NCBI RefSeq assembly: GCF_003355155.1
Contig: NZ_CP031320.1
Location: 1,846,369 to 1,910,368, forward strand
DNA length: 64,000 nucleotides
Direction: 5' to 3'
Origin: Streptomyces armeniacus
Lineage (GTDB): Bacteria; Actinomycetota; Actinomycetes; Streptomycetales; Streptomycetaceae
Translations under genes and position numbers: made by a program
Shown: positions 8,445-16,526 of the stretch, piece after piece
How the letters are laid out: each line of letters begins with the position of its first letter
How positions within the stretch are numbered: the first letter of the stretch is position 1
The notes under the pieces: model-generated
What the model was told of the DNA's origin: nothing
What the model saw: the letters and a program-made list of their open reading frames with translations, nothing else
The model's database searches: none

Positions 8445-8633
8445 CGGTCCGCGGTGCGGCGGCGGGGGTCGTGCGCTATGCCACAGCCCGCCCGATTGTC
8501 TGCTACGCGCCGTATGATCGAGGCACACCGTCCGGCATGACGGAAAGGCGGTGAGGGAATGCACGGAATACACCGACCATCACCACTGCCCGGCATCCCG
8601 GTGCAGGTGGGAGGAATTGGCGTAGAGGGCGGG

Positions 8634-8662
8634 TTTCACGGGGGCGATTCCCTGCCTATCCT
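8634..8662 (+). promoter_or_regulatory. Predicted promoter of the DUF3040 gene
   Basis: TTTCAC (8634-8639) and TATCCT (8657-8662) are separated by exactly 17 bases, a good fit to housekeeping promoters. Transcription would begin near 8669, about 43 bases before the GTG start. It lies in a 267-base region (8445-8711) without a convincing gene. Confidence 0.5.
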
Positions 8663-8711
8663 TGAAGGGTCGCACCCGGTCGCCCCCGCGACCGACGAGT
8701 AGGAGGACGCC

Positions 8712-9131
8712 GTGCCGCTCTCTGAGAACGAGCAACGCATGCTCGAGCAGATGGAGCGAGCGCTGTACGCCGAAGATCCCAAATTCGCGACAGCGCTCGA
8801 GGGAAGCGAGCTGCGCACGTACACCCGCAAGCGGGTCTACCAGGCAGTGGCGGGCTTTCTCGTGGGTATCGCCCTCCTCATGGCCGGTATGGTCGCGCAG
8901 CAGATCTGGATCAGCGTCGTCGGTTTCCTCGTCATGCTCGGCTGCGCCGTGCTGGCCGTGACCGGCTGGCGCAAGGCGCCCAAGCCGGGCGAGGAGCAGT
9001 CCGGCGGCGGCTCCGCGGCGGCGCCGCCGTCGCCCGCCGGCACGCGGCAGCGCCGGCAGCCACGGCAGCGGCGCTCGATGATGAACCGCATCGAGGACCG
9101 CTGGCAGCGACGGCGCGACGAGCAGGGTTAG
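8712..9131 (+). CDS. DUF3040 small membrane protein
   Basis: A 139-residue protein of the actinobacterial DUF3040 family. The N-terminus MPLSENEQRMLEQMERALYA is the family signature. Two hydrophobic helices follow (about 45-65 and 68-85), then a Pro/Ala linker and a very basic tail (RQRRQPRQRRSMMNRIEDRWQRRR) that should sit in the cytoplasm near the membrane. The GTG at 8712 is preceded by AGGAGG at 8701. Its function is unknown. Location next to the dcw block is conserved in Streptomyces. Confidence 0.88.
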   Translation: MPLSENEQRMLEQMERALYAEDPKFATALEGSELRTYTRKRVYQAVAGFLVGIALLMAGMVAQQIWISVVGFLVMLGCAVLAVTGWRKAPKPGEEQSGGGSAAAPPSPAGTRQRRQPRQRRSMMNRIEDRWQRRRDEQG

Positions 9132-9211
9132 CCGCGGCGTACAAGGCAGGCGGGGCGCGCTGAGCGCGCGTCCGCGCTCCTCAGACCGTCAGGTTCCTCC
9201 GTAAACGGTGT

Positions 9212-9252
9212 ACGGGTGGGGGCCGCCTCTCAGGGAGGCGGCCCCCACCCGT
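9212..9252. terminator. Bidirectional terminator hairpin between DUF3040 and transglutaminase genes
   Basis: An 18-bp perfect stem (9212-9229 with 9235-9252; arm begins ACGGGTGGGGGCC) with a 5-base loop TCAGG. It lies between two convergent genes, so it can stop transcription from both sides. There is no U tract, as is usual in Streptomyces. Confidence 0.85.
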
Positions 9253-9350
9253 CGTGCTGTCCGCGGCGGCTGAGCGCCCGACGCGGCCCTGGCCACGGCG
9301 TACGTGCGTTCAGCCGGGCAGCCTGGCCGGGTGCCCGTCGTGGCCGCTTC

Positions 9351-9387
9351 GGGCCGTCCTCAAGTGCCGGATCGGCTGGGATGTGGC
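9351..9387 (-). repeat. Degenerate copy of a dispersed CCGTCC...GGACGG stem-loop repeat
   Basis: GGGCCGTCCTCAAGTGCCGG followed by ATCGGCTGGGATGTGGC is the reverse complement of the repeat seen at 43.1 and 49.0 kb, with one stem base changed. It lies between the terminator at 9212 and the end of the transglutaminase gene. Confidence 0.6.
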
Positions 9388-9395
9388 CCCGGCCG

Positions 9396-11777
9396 TCACT
9401 GCCGGGGGCCCGTCGCGAAGCGGAGCCGCAGCCGTCCGCGCCACCGTTCCGATGCCGCCGTCCAGCCCGCCGAGACCGCCCATGTCACCCGAACGGACGA
9501 ACGTGGCAGCAGTAGCGCCCGCGCCCTCCGCCGCTTCGACGCCGCCTCGTGCAGCGCCTGCCGGACCTGGCGTACGTCGTCGGCGAGCCCGTCCGCCGGG
9601 CGCGGCTCGCGGGCGTACAGCACCTGCTCCACCGCGAGCGCCACCCGGTGCGCCGCCGCGGCGGCCTCCGGCCCCAGCTCGCCGTCGCGGGCGAGCCGCG
9701 CCGCGGCCGTACGGGGGGTCGCCGACTCGTCCGGCGGGACGCCGTAGTCCCAGCCCGAGTCGAGCATCTCCCGCCAGGCGGCGAGTGGCCCGGCGCGGGC
9801 GGCGAGGCGTCTCGAACGGGCTCTGGTCCGCCACAGCATGGGCAGCAGCGGTACGCCGAGCAGCAGCAGACCGGCCGTGGCCAGCAGCACCGTCATACGC
9901 AGCGGGAAGCCGCCGCCCGACGAGCCGCTGTCCGTCGGCGGCGCGAGCTGCCCGCACTGCGGGTCGGCCCGCTTCTGCTCCGCCGTGCACTGCTCCGACT
10001 GCGAGGGCGCCGGGCTCGGCTCCTGCGAGTCCTCGGGGCGTGCGGGCAGTTCGTCGTCGGCGCCGTCGTCGATGTCCGGCGCGTCCGGCTGCGCGTACAC
10101 GGGCGCGGAGCCGCGGGTCGGCGTCGGCTCGAAGCGTGTCCAGCCGACGCCCTCGAAGTACAGCTCGGGCCAGGCGTGCGCGTCCTGCAGGCCGACCGCC
10201 ATCCGCCCCGAGCTCTGCGAGCTGCCGGGCGTGAAGCCGACCGCGACCCGGGCGGGGATGCCCAGGGTGCGGGACATCGCGGCCATCGAGAACGCGAAGT
10301 GGACGCAGAAGCCCTCCTTCTGCTCCAGGAAGTTGACGATCGCGGCCGATCCGCTGCCGGCCCGTACCTCCGTGTCGTACGTGAAGCCGCCGTCCTCCGC
10401 GAACCACTGCTGGAGGTCGACGGCGCGCTCGTAGTCGTTGTCCGCGTTGCGCGTGATGCGTTCCGCCTCGCGGTGGACCATCGACGGCAGCGAGTCGGGC
10501 ACCTCCGTGTACTCGCGTGCCACCGACTCCGGCGCCGACCCGGCCTGCGCCAGCTGCCGCGCGGTGGGCCGTACGGTGAGGCTCTCCACGTCGTACTCCG
10601 CGCCCTGCGTGGTCTGCCCACGGTCGCCGACGAGCGTCCGGCCCTCCGGCTCGAACCGCCACCGGCCGTCGACCTGGACGCGGCTGGCGGGGTACGGCAT
10701 CGGCAGCCAGTTCTGCGCGTACCAGTCGGCGGCCCTGATGTTGGTGCGGATGGTGTCCGTACGGACCTCGGGCGCCAGCCCGCGCGGGTTCGGCAGCGGG
10801 TCCGGGACCTCCGTGATGCGCCGCTCGGACGGCTTCCAGGAGGAGCCGTCGAACTGGTCCAGGGCGACGATCCGCAGATACATCTCGTCGGGGGACCGGG
10901 TGTTGCTGCCGTACGTCAGCACGGTGCGGTTCTCCGGCTGGTTGAGGCTGTCCTGCAGTGCCACCAGCGGGTTCACCGCCGAGACCGTGCTGTTGTCGCT
11001 CCCGCCGCCGCCCCGGTCCCGTACGGAGTCCAGCAGCCCGCCGCTCAGCGACGGCAGCAGCGCGGGCACGACCAGCGCGATGCCCAGCGTCAGCGCCCCG
11101 ATCCGGCGCCCGGTGCGCACCGGCGCCACGGCCGGCCCCGTCACGCTGCCCGGCTGGTGGGCCTTCCCGAACGGGCGCGAGCGGTCGGCGAAGACGCGGC
11201 CCCACTGGGACAGCCGTTCCCGCCCCTCCGCGAGGAGCAGCAGCAGATAGCCGCCCGCCGCGCACACGAACCACAGCCAGCGCGCGCCGCCCTCGGACAG
11301 CCCGGCCGCCACCGAGTACAGGGCGAGCAGCGGGAGTCCGGCGGGGGCGGCGCTGCGGTACGTCACCGCCAGCGCGTCCACGATCAGCGCGATGGCCAGC
11401 ACGCCGCCGACCAGCATCAGCCGTATGCCGTCGGTGACGGGCGCCGGTATCGCGAACCGGCTCACGTCGTCCGAGCCCGCGTTGAGCAGGTCCGCGAACC
11501 GCTGGAACACCTCGGGGCTCGGCACGACGCCCGCGAACGCCTCGAGCGGCGCGAAGACCGCCGTGAGCAGCACCAGCGACACGAGCGCCTGCGCCGCGAT
11601 CGTCAGCGGCCGTGCCAGCGGCACCCGCCGGGCCGCGGCGCCCACGCCCGTCTGTACGAGGACCAGCGCCGCCGCCTGCAGCAGCCAGGTCGCCGGCGTC
11701 ACCAGCGGCAGCAGCGCGCACGCGGCGGCGATCGTCGCCGCCGCCGCGCAGACCGCGAGCCGCGCCCGTCCACTCAT
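9396..11777 (-). CDS. TgpA-like membrane transglutaminase (transglutaminase-like cysteine peptidase)
   Basis: A 793-residue protein. The N-terminus has about six membrane helices, then an external domain and one membrane helix near residue 650, with a cytoplasmic tail. The catalytic Cys is C491 in EGFCVHFAFSMAAMSRTLGIP and the His is H534 in LQDAHAWPEL. The third position reads GWTRFEPTPTRG, with Glu where many relatives have Asp. Such proteins sit beside MoxR and DUF58 genes in bacteria, as here. The start at 11777 overlaps the DUF58 stop (ATGA) and follows GAAGGGG. A role in envelope protein processing or crosslinking is inferred from the family. Confidence 0.9.
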   Translation of the reverse strand: MSGRARLAVCAAAATIAAACALLPLVTPATWLLQAAALVLVQTGVGAAARRVPLARPLTIAAQALVSLVLLTAVFAPLEAFAGVVPSPEVFQRFADLLNAGSDDVSRFAIPAPVTDGIRLMLVGGVLAIALIVDALAVTYRSAAPAGLPLLALYSVAAGLSEGGARWLWFVCAAGGYLLLLLAEGRERLSQWGRVFADRSRPFGKAHQPGSVTGPAVAPVRTGRRIGALTLGIALVVPALLPSLSGGLLDSVRDRGGGGSDNSTVSAVNPLVALQDSLNQPENRTVLTYGSNTRSPDEMYLRIVALDQFDGSSWKPSERRITEVPDPLPNPRGLAPEVRTDTIRTNIRAADWYAQNWLPMPYPASRVQVDGRWRFEPEGRTLVGDRGQTTQGAEYDVESLTVRPTARQLAQAGSAPESVAREYTEVPDSLPSMVHREAERITRNADNDYERAVDLQQWFAEDGGFTYDTEVRAGSGSAAIVNFLEQKEGFCVHFAFSMAAMSRTLGIPARVAVGFTPGSSQSSGRMAVGLQDAHAWPELYFEGVGWTRFEPTPTRGSAPVYAQPDAPDIDDGADDELPARPEDSQEPSPAPSQSEQCTAEQKRADPQCGQLAPPTDSGSSGGGFPLRMTVLLATAGLLLLGVPLLPMLWRTRARSRRLAARAGPLAAWREMLDSGWDYGVPPDESATPRTAAARLARDGELGPEAAAAAHRVALAVEQVLYAREPRPADGLADDVRQVRQALHEAASKRRRARALLLPRSSVRVTWAVSAGWTAASERWRGRLRLRFATGPRQ

Positions 11778-13195
11778 CGGTCCAGCCCCTTCACCACGGC
11801 GTTGTCCGCGTCCCGCCACAGCGCGGGCAGCGAGGTGCCCGGCCCGCCCGGCAGCGCGGTCCAGCCGGACTCGGCCAGTGCCCGCATGGCGGCCTCGTAT
11901 GTCTCCGGGCCCAGCCCGGGGTGTGCGGCCTGGGCGGCGAACGCCACCGCCCGGTTCGTACGCTGCCGCATCCGCGCGATGAGCGCGGCCTGGTCCTCGT
12001 CGAGATCGCCGACGAAGGCGATCAGCAGCCCCTCGCGGCCCGTCGTGTTCCCGCGCAGGACGTCGTGCGCGCGGGCCAGGCCGTGCTCCGCGGAGTGCTC
12101 GACCACCGCCAGCGTGTCCAGCAGCAGTCCCGCCGTGTCCGAGGAGTCACCGCCGAAGCTGGCTCCGTCGGGGCCGGGCGCCATCGCGCCGGTGTCGGTC
12201 AACAGCCGTACGGCGTAACCGCGTTCCAGCAGGTGCAGGCAGACGGAGGCGGCGCCGGAGACTGCCCACTCGAACGGCGAGTCGGGTCCCGACCCGGTGT
12301 ACGCGCCGCGCCGCGTGTCGAGCAGCACCGTGCAGCGCGCCTTCTGCGGCTGCTCCTCGCGGCGCACCATCAGCTCGCCGTAGCGGGCGGTCGAACGCCA
12401 GTGGACGCGGCGCAGGTCGTCGCCGTGCCGGTAGCCGCGCGGGATCACGTCGTCGTCGCCGGCCAGCGCCAGCGAGCGCTGCCGCCCGTCGCCGTACCCG
12501 CTGGTCTCGCCGGCCAGCCGCACCGGCGGCAGCGGCTCGACCTGCGGGACGACGGTGAGCGTGTCGTACGCGCTGAACGACCGGGTCAGCTCGCACATGC
12601 CGAACGGGTCCGTCAGCCGCAGCTGCAGCGGCCCCAGCGGGAACCGCCCGCGCAGGTCGGAGCGCACGCGGTACGAGACCTCGCGGCGGCCGCCCGGCTC
12701 CACCCGGTCCAGTACGAAGCGGGGGCGCGGCCCCAGCACGTACGGCACCCGGTCCTGGAGCATCAGCAGTCCGGTGGGCAGCCGGGAGACGTTGTCGACG
12801 CGCAGGTGCACGCGCGATTCGCTGCGCGCGGGCACGCGTGCGGGGGCCAGCCGGCGCGAGCCCGCGACCCGGTAGCGGGTGCGGTGCAGCACCAGGACGC
12901 AGACGAGCGGCAGCGCGGCCAGCAGCATGCCGACCCGGAGCAGGTCGGCCTGGCCCAGGATGTACGCGCAGATGGCCGCCGCCACTCCGGCGGCGAGGAA
13001 GGACCGGCCCCGTGTGGTGAGGCCGCCGAGGGCGGTCCGCAGCGAGCTCTTGTGCCGGCCCGGGTCCTGGGCGCCGGGGCTGACCTGGCCGCTGTCCGGG
13101 CCGGGCCGGTCCTGGCCCTGGATGCGGCCCGGGACGCCGGCGCCCTGCCCCCGCGCCCCGGCCTGGCCGCTTGCCGGACTGTGCCCGCCGGACAT
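11774..13195 (-). CDS. DUF58 (von Willebrand-like) membrane protein
   Basis: A 473-residue protein. After a Gly/Gln/Pro-rich N-tail come two membrane helices (about residues 60-100), then the DUF58 signature GYRHGDDLRRVHWRSTARYGELMVRREEQ and a VWA-like core containing CTVLLDTRRGAY. DUF58 proteins work with MoxR ATPases, which are thought to act as chaperones for metal- or cofactor-dependent assembly. The start overlaps the MoxR stop by one base (TGATG) and the end overlaps the transglutaminase start, so the three are translationally coupled. Confidence 0.9.
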   Translation of the reverse strand: MSGGHSPASGQAGARGQGAGVPGRIQGQDRPGPDSGQVSPGAQDPGRHKSSLRTALGGLTTRGRSFLAAGVAAAICAYILGQADLLRVGMLLAALPLVCVLVLHRTRYRVAGSRRLAPARVPARSESRVHLRVDNVSRLPTGLLMLQDRVPYVLGPRPRFVLDRVEPGGRREVSYRVRSDLRGRFPLGPLQLRLTDPFGMCELTRSFSAYDTLTVVPQVEPLPPVRLAGETSGYGDGRQRSLALAGDDDVIPRGYRHGDDLRRVHWRSTARYGELMVRREEQPQKARCTVLLDTRRGAYTGSGPDSPFEWAVSGAASVCLHLLERGYAVRLLTDTGAMAPGPDGASFGGDSSDTAGLLLDTLAVVEHSAEHGLARAHDVLRGNTTGREGLLIAFVGDLDEDQAALIARMRQRTNRAVAFAAQAAHPGLGPETYEAAMRALAESGWTALPGGPGTSLPALWRDADNAVVKGLDR

Positions 13196-14238
13196 CAGTA
13201 GCCCCGCGGCTGCTGCCGGCCGTAGTCGGGCGGGGTGGCCGGAACGGCCGGCGTGGCCTGCGCGGTTCCGGTGGGCACGGGCGTGCGCTGCAGGATCTCG
13301 GCGACGACCTGTTCGGGCGTACGGCGGTTCAGCTGCGCCTGCGCCGTCGGCAGCAGCCGGTGCGCCAGCACGTGGACGGCCAGCGACTGTACGTCGTCCG
13401 GCAGCGCGAACTCGCGGCTGCACAGCGCCGCCGCCGCGCGCGCCGCCCGCAGCAGGTGCAGGGTGGCGCGGGGCGAGGCGCCGAGGCGCAGATCGGGGTG
13501 CGTACGGGTGGCGGCGACCAGGTCCACCGCGTACCGCCGTACGGGGTCGGACACGTGCACCCCGCGCACGGCCTCCACCAGCTTCACGATGTCGTGCGCG
13601 TGCGCCACCGGCTGCAGGTCGTCCAGCGGCGAGGCGCCGCCGTGCACGTCGAGCATCTCCAGCTCGGCGGCCGGGCTCGGGTAGCCGATGGACACGCGCG
13701 CCATGAAGCGGTCCCGCTGCGCCTCCGGCAGCGGATAGGTGCCCTCCATCTCGACCGGGTTCTGGGTGGCGACAACCATGAACGGGTCGGGCAGCGTGTA
13801 CGTCTGCCCGTCGATGGTCACCTGCCGCTCCTCCATGGACTCCAGCAGCGCGGACTGCGTCTTGGGCGAGGCGCGGTTGATCTCGTCGCCCAGGACGATC
13901 TGGGCGAAGATGGCGCCCGGCTTGAACTCGAAGTCCTGCCGCTGCTGGTCGTAGACGCTGACACCCGTGATGTCGGAAGGCAGCAGGTCCGGAGTGAACT
14001 GGATGCGCCGCACCGAGCAGTCGATCGAGCGCGCGAGCGCCTTCGCCAGCATGGTCTTGCCGACGCCCGGCACGTCCTCGATCAGCAGATGGCCCTCGGC
14101 GAGCAGCACGGTCAGCGACAGCCGCACCGCCTCCGGCTTGCCCTCGATCACGCTCTCCACCGAGCGGCGCACGTCGTCCGCGGTGGTCGTCAGATCGTTG
14201 AGGCTCACGTGTTCGTCATACGTTGTCACTTGGCCCAT
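13195..14238 (-). CDS. MoxR-family AAA+ ATPase
   Basis: A 347-residue protein. Walker A EDVPGVGKTMLAKALA (about residues 54-69), Walker B IVLGDEINRASPKTQSALLE, sensor ATQNPVEMEGTYPLPEAQRDRF and a C-terminal lid are all intact, typical of the MoxR subfamily. The last 30 residues are Pro/Thr-rich. It follows the carbonic anhydrase by 24 bases and overlaps the DUF58 gene. The ATG at 14238 lacks a clear ribosome-binding site; an in-frame GTG four codons later is also weak. Confidence 0.92.
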   Translation of the reverse strand: MGQVTTYDEHVSLNDLTTTADDVRRSVESVIEGKPEAVRLSLTVLLAEGHLLIEDVPGVGKTMLAKALARSIDCSVRRIQFTPDLLPSDITGVSVYDQQRQDFEFKPGAIFAQIVLGDEINRASPKTQSALLESMEERQVTIDGQTYTLPDPFMVVATQNPVEMEGTYPLPEAQRDRFMARVSIGYPSPAAELEMLDVHGGASPLDDLQPVAHAHDIVKLVEAVRGVHVSDPVRRYAVDLVAATRTHPDLRLGASPRATLHLLRAARAAAALCSREFALPDDVQSLAVHVLAHRLLPTAQAQLNRRTPEQVVAEILQRTPVPTGTAQATPAVPATPPDYGRQQPRGY

Positions 14239-14262
14239 TGTTCACGGTGGCAGGCGATTACG

Positions 14263-14805
14263 TCACTCTTCCGCTTCGATCTCGGGCTCGATCTCCCGCA
14301 GCCGGCCCGTCCGTACATCGAAGACGAAGCCCCGCACATCGTCCCTGAAGGGAAGGAACGGCGAGGTCCGCACCCGTTCGATCGACTGCCGGACATCGCT
14401 GTCGAGATCGTGGAAAGCCTCAACTGCCCAGGCCGGACGTTGTCCGACCTCGGCGGCGAGCTCGTGCCGGAAGTCCTCGGTGAGGTTGAGCAGTCCGCAG
14501 CCCGTGTGGTGGATCAGCACCACCGAACGGGTCCCGAGGGCGCGCTGGCTGATGGTCAGGGAGCGAATTGTGTCGTCCGTCACCACGCCGCCCGCGTTCC
14601 GGATGGTGTGGCAGTCGCCCAGCTCGAGGCCGAGCGCACGGTGGAGGTCGAGGCGGGCGTCCATACAGGCGACCACGGCGACCCGCAGGACGGGCCGGGC
14701 GTCCATGCCGGGGTCGGTGAACTCGGCGGCGTAGCGTTCGTTGGCCGCCACGAGACGGTCGGTGACGGTTTCTTCGCGAGCGGAGGGCGCAGAAGACGAG
14801 GACAT
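14263..14805 (-). CDS. Beta-class carbonic anhydrase
   Basis: A 180-residue protein. Zinc ligands are visible as C47 (VACMDARLDL), H100 and C103 (HHTGCG), and the Asp49/Arg51 dyad of the active site is present. It interconverts CO2 and bicarbonate in the cytoplasm. It heads the leftward operon with MoxR, DUF58 and transglutaminase genes, and is divergent from rsmH. A TAACGT hexamer (14818-14813 on the minus strand) lies 7 bases before the ATG, which fits a leaderless transcript. Confidence 0.92.
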   Translation of the reverse strand: MSSSSAPSAREETVTDRLVAANERYAAEFTDPGMDARPVLRVAVVACMDARLDLHRALGLELGDCHTIRNAGGVVTDDTIRSLTISQRALGTRSVVLIHHTGCGLLNLTEDFRHELAAEVGQRPAWAVEAFHDLDSDVRQSIERVRTSPFLPFRDDVRGFVFDVRTGRLREIEPEIEAEE

Positions 14806-15192
14806 GCCTACGACGTTAGCTGGTCACAGGGCCGTCCGGCCCGCGGAGAGACCGGTCAAAGGCGGGTCAACGGAGCGTCGTGTGAGGTAACCCACAGGTC
14901 GTACGCCCGCGCCGGGCGCCCCCGTACGGAGCTGCCGGGACGCGCCTGACCAGTTGGTTGACCGGGGGGAGTAGTGGACTAAAGTGACGCGAAGTGGGAG
15001 GCGTGGCACTCCCCGTGGATTCCGGGTCCTTCGCGTACGCGGCCGCGTACGTGCGGCTCGGCCTCCTCCCGCTCCGGGCCGTCTGACGCCCCTTCCCCGG
15101 CGCCAGAGGCAGCTTCCCCAGCAGAGCGGGCGGGGACCAAGATGCACGTGCGGCCGGACAGGCCCTGGTGCCCGCCGGACCTGAGAGGGCAC
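14806..15192. promoter_or_regulatory. Divergent control region of carbonic anhydrase and the dcw operon
   Basis: A 387-base region without a convincing gene. The best rightward promoter is TTGACC (14958-14963), 16 bases, TAAAGT (14980-14985), which would give a leader of about 200 bases before rsmH. An 18-bp perfect palindrome (CGTACGCGGCCGCGTACG, 15034-15051) lies in this leader. Leftward, TAACGT lies 7 bases from the carbonic anhydrase start. No mraZ gene and no run of TGGGN repeats was found. Confidence 0.55.
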
Positions 15193-16152
15193 ATGAGTAC
15201 GAACGAGCGTCACGTCCCGGTCATGCTGCGGCGCTGTCTGGACCTGCTCGCCCCCGCCCTCGCCGAACCGGGCGCCACCGTCGTCGACTGCACGCTCGGC
15301 CTCGCCGGGCACGCCGAGGCGCTGCTGACCACCTTTCCCGCCGCCCGGCTGATCGGCCTGGACCGCGACCCCGCCGCGCTCGAGCACGCCCGGGAGCGGC
15401 TGGCGCCGTACGGCGACCGCGCCACCCTCGTACACGCCGTCTACGACGAACTGCCCGACGTGCTGGACAAGCTCGGCACGCCGCGCGTGCAGGGCGTGCT
15501 GTTCGACCTCGGGGTCTCCTCGATGCAGCTGGACGAGGCGGCGCGCGGCTTCGCGTACGCCCAGGACGCGCCGCTGGACATGCGGATGGACCAGACGCGC
15601 GGAGTGAGCGCGGCGGAGGTGCTCAACACGTACGCGCCGGGCGAGCTGGTCCGCATCCTGCGCACGTACGGCGAGGAGAAGCAGGCGAGGCGGATCGTCG
15701 AGGCGGTCGTACGGGAACGGGCGAAGGAGCCGTTCGAGACCAGCGCGCGGCTCGTCGAGGTGATCCGCGACGCGCTGCCGCAGGCGGTCAAGCGGACCGG
15801 CGGCAACCCGGCGAAGCGCACGTTCCAGGCGCTGCGCATCGAGGTCAACGGCGAGCTCGAGGCCGTGGAGCGGGCCATTCCGGCCGCCGTGGACGCGCTC
15901 GCGGTCGGCGGCCGCATCGCCGTGCTCGCGTACCACTCGCTGGAGGACCGCCTCGTCAAACGGGTCCTCGCCGCCGGGGCCGCCAACACCGCGCCCGCCG
16001 GGCTGCCCGTCGTGCCCGAGCGCTACCAGCCGCGGCTCAAGCTGCTCACCCGCGGCGCCGAACTGCCCACCGAGGACGAGATCGCCGAGAACCGCCGCGC
16101 CGCCCCCGCACGGCTGCGCGGCGCCGAGCGTGTCAGGGAGGTACAGCCATGA
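15193..16152 (+). CDS. rsmH: 16S rRNA (cytosine-1402-N4)-methyltransferase
   Basis: A 319-residue protein (MraW). The N-terminal [13 protein letters not shown] is diagnostic; motif I reads [17 protein letters not shown], and [33 protein letters not shown] carries the conserved catalytic region. It methylates C1402 of 16S rRNA and is traditionally the first gene of the dcw cluster when mraZ is missing. ATG 15193 gives the usual family N-terminus; an ATG at 15142 with GGGGA upstream would add 17 residues and cannot be excluded. The stop overlaps ftsL by four bases. Confidence 0.95.
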   Translation: MSTNERHVPVMLRRCLDLLAPALAEPGATVVDCTLGLAGHAEALLTTFPAARLIGLDRDPAALEHARERLAPYGDRATLVHAVYDELPDVLDKLGTPRVQGVLFDLGVSSMQLDEAARGFAYAQDAPLDMRMDQTRGVSAAEVLNTYAPGELVRILRTYGEEKQARRIVEAVVRERAKEPFETSARLVEVIRDALPQAVKRTGGNPAKRTFQALRIEVNGELEAVERAIPAAVDALAVGGRIAVLAYHSLEDRLVKRVLAAGAANTAPAGLPVVPERYQPRLKLLTRGAELPTEDEIAENRRAAPARLRGAERVREVQP

Positions 16153-16526
16153 CCGCACAGCAGCGCCTCGCCAGGCTGGTGAGCCTGGTCCCGTCGGGGA
16201 GTTCGAGAGCCGCGCGTACGCCGTTCGTCCTGCTGATGGTGCTGCTGCTGGGCTCGGGGCTGCTCGCGCTCCTGCTGCTCAACGCCTCGCTCAACAAGGG
16301 CTCGTTCCAGCTCGACGACCTCGAGCAGCAGACCGAGGAGCTGACGGACGAGCAGCAGGCCCTGGAGCAGGAGGTGGGCTCGTACTCCGCGCCCGGCGCC
16401 CTGGAGGGACGCGCCCGCGAACTCGGCATGGTCCCCGGCGGCGCGCCCGCCTTCCTGTACCCCGACGGCACGGTGCGCGGCAAGCCGGAACCGGCCGCGG
16501 GCGAGGGCGGGCAGGGGGCGCCGTGA
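16149..16526 (+). CDS. ftsL: Cell division protein FtsL
   Basis: A 125-residue bitopic protein. Cytoplasmic residues 1-24 are followed by one membrane helix (about 25-45) and an external coiled coil ([23 protein letters not shown]), then a Pro/Gly/Ala-rich tail. FtsL forms the FtsQLB complex that licenses FtsW/FtsI septal synthesis. The sequence is poorly conserved, so position between rsmH and ftsI supports the call. GGGAGG at 16136 is its ribosome-binding site; the ATG overlaps the rsmH stop and its stop overlaps the ftsI GTG. Confidence 0.9.
   Translation: MTAQQRLARLVSLVPSGSSRAARTPFVLLMVLLLGSGLLALLLLNASLNKGSFQLDDLEQQTEELTDEQQALEQEVGSYSAPGALEGRARELGMVPGGAPAFLYPDGTVRGKPEPAAGEGGQGAP

Noticed and set aside
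14986..15015. MraZ-type operator repeats before rsmH (GTGGGAGGCGTGGC)
   Set aside because: Only one TGGGN unit is clear; the second is TGGCA and spacing does not fit. No mraZ gene is present.
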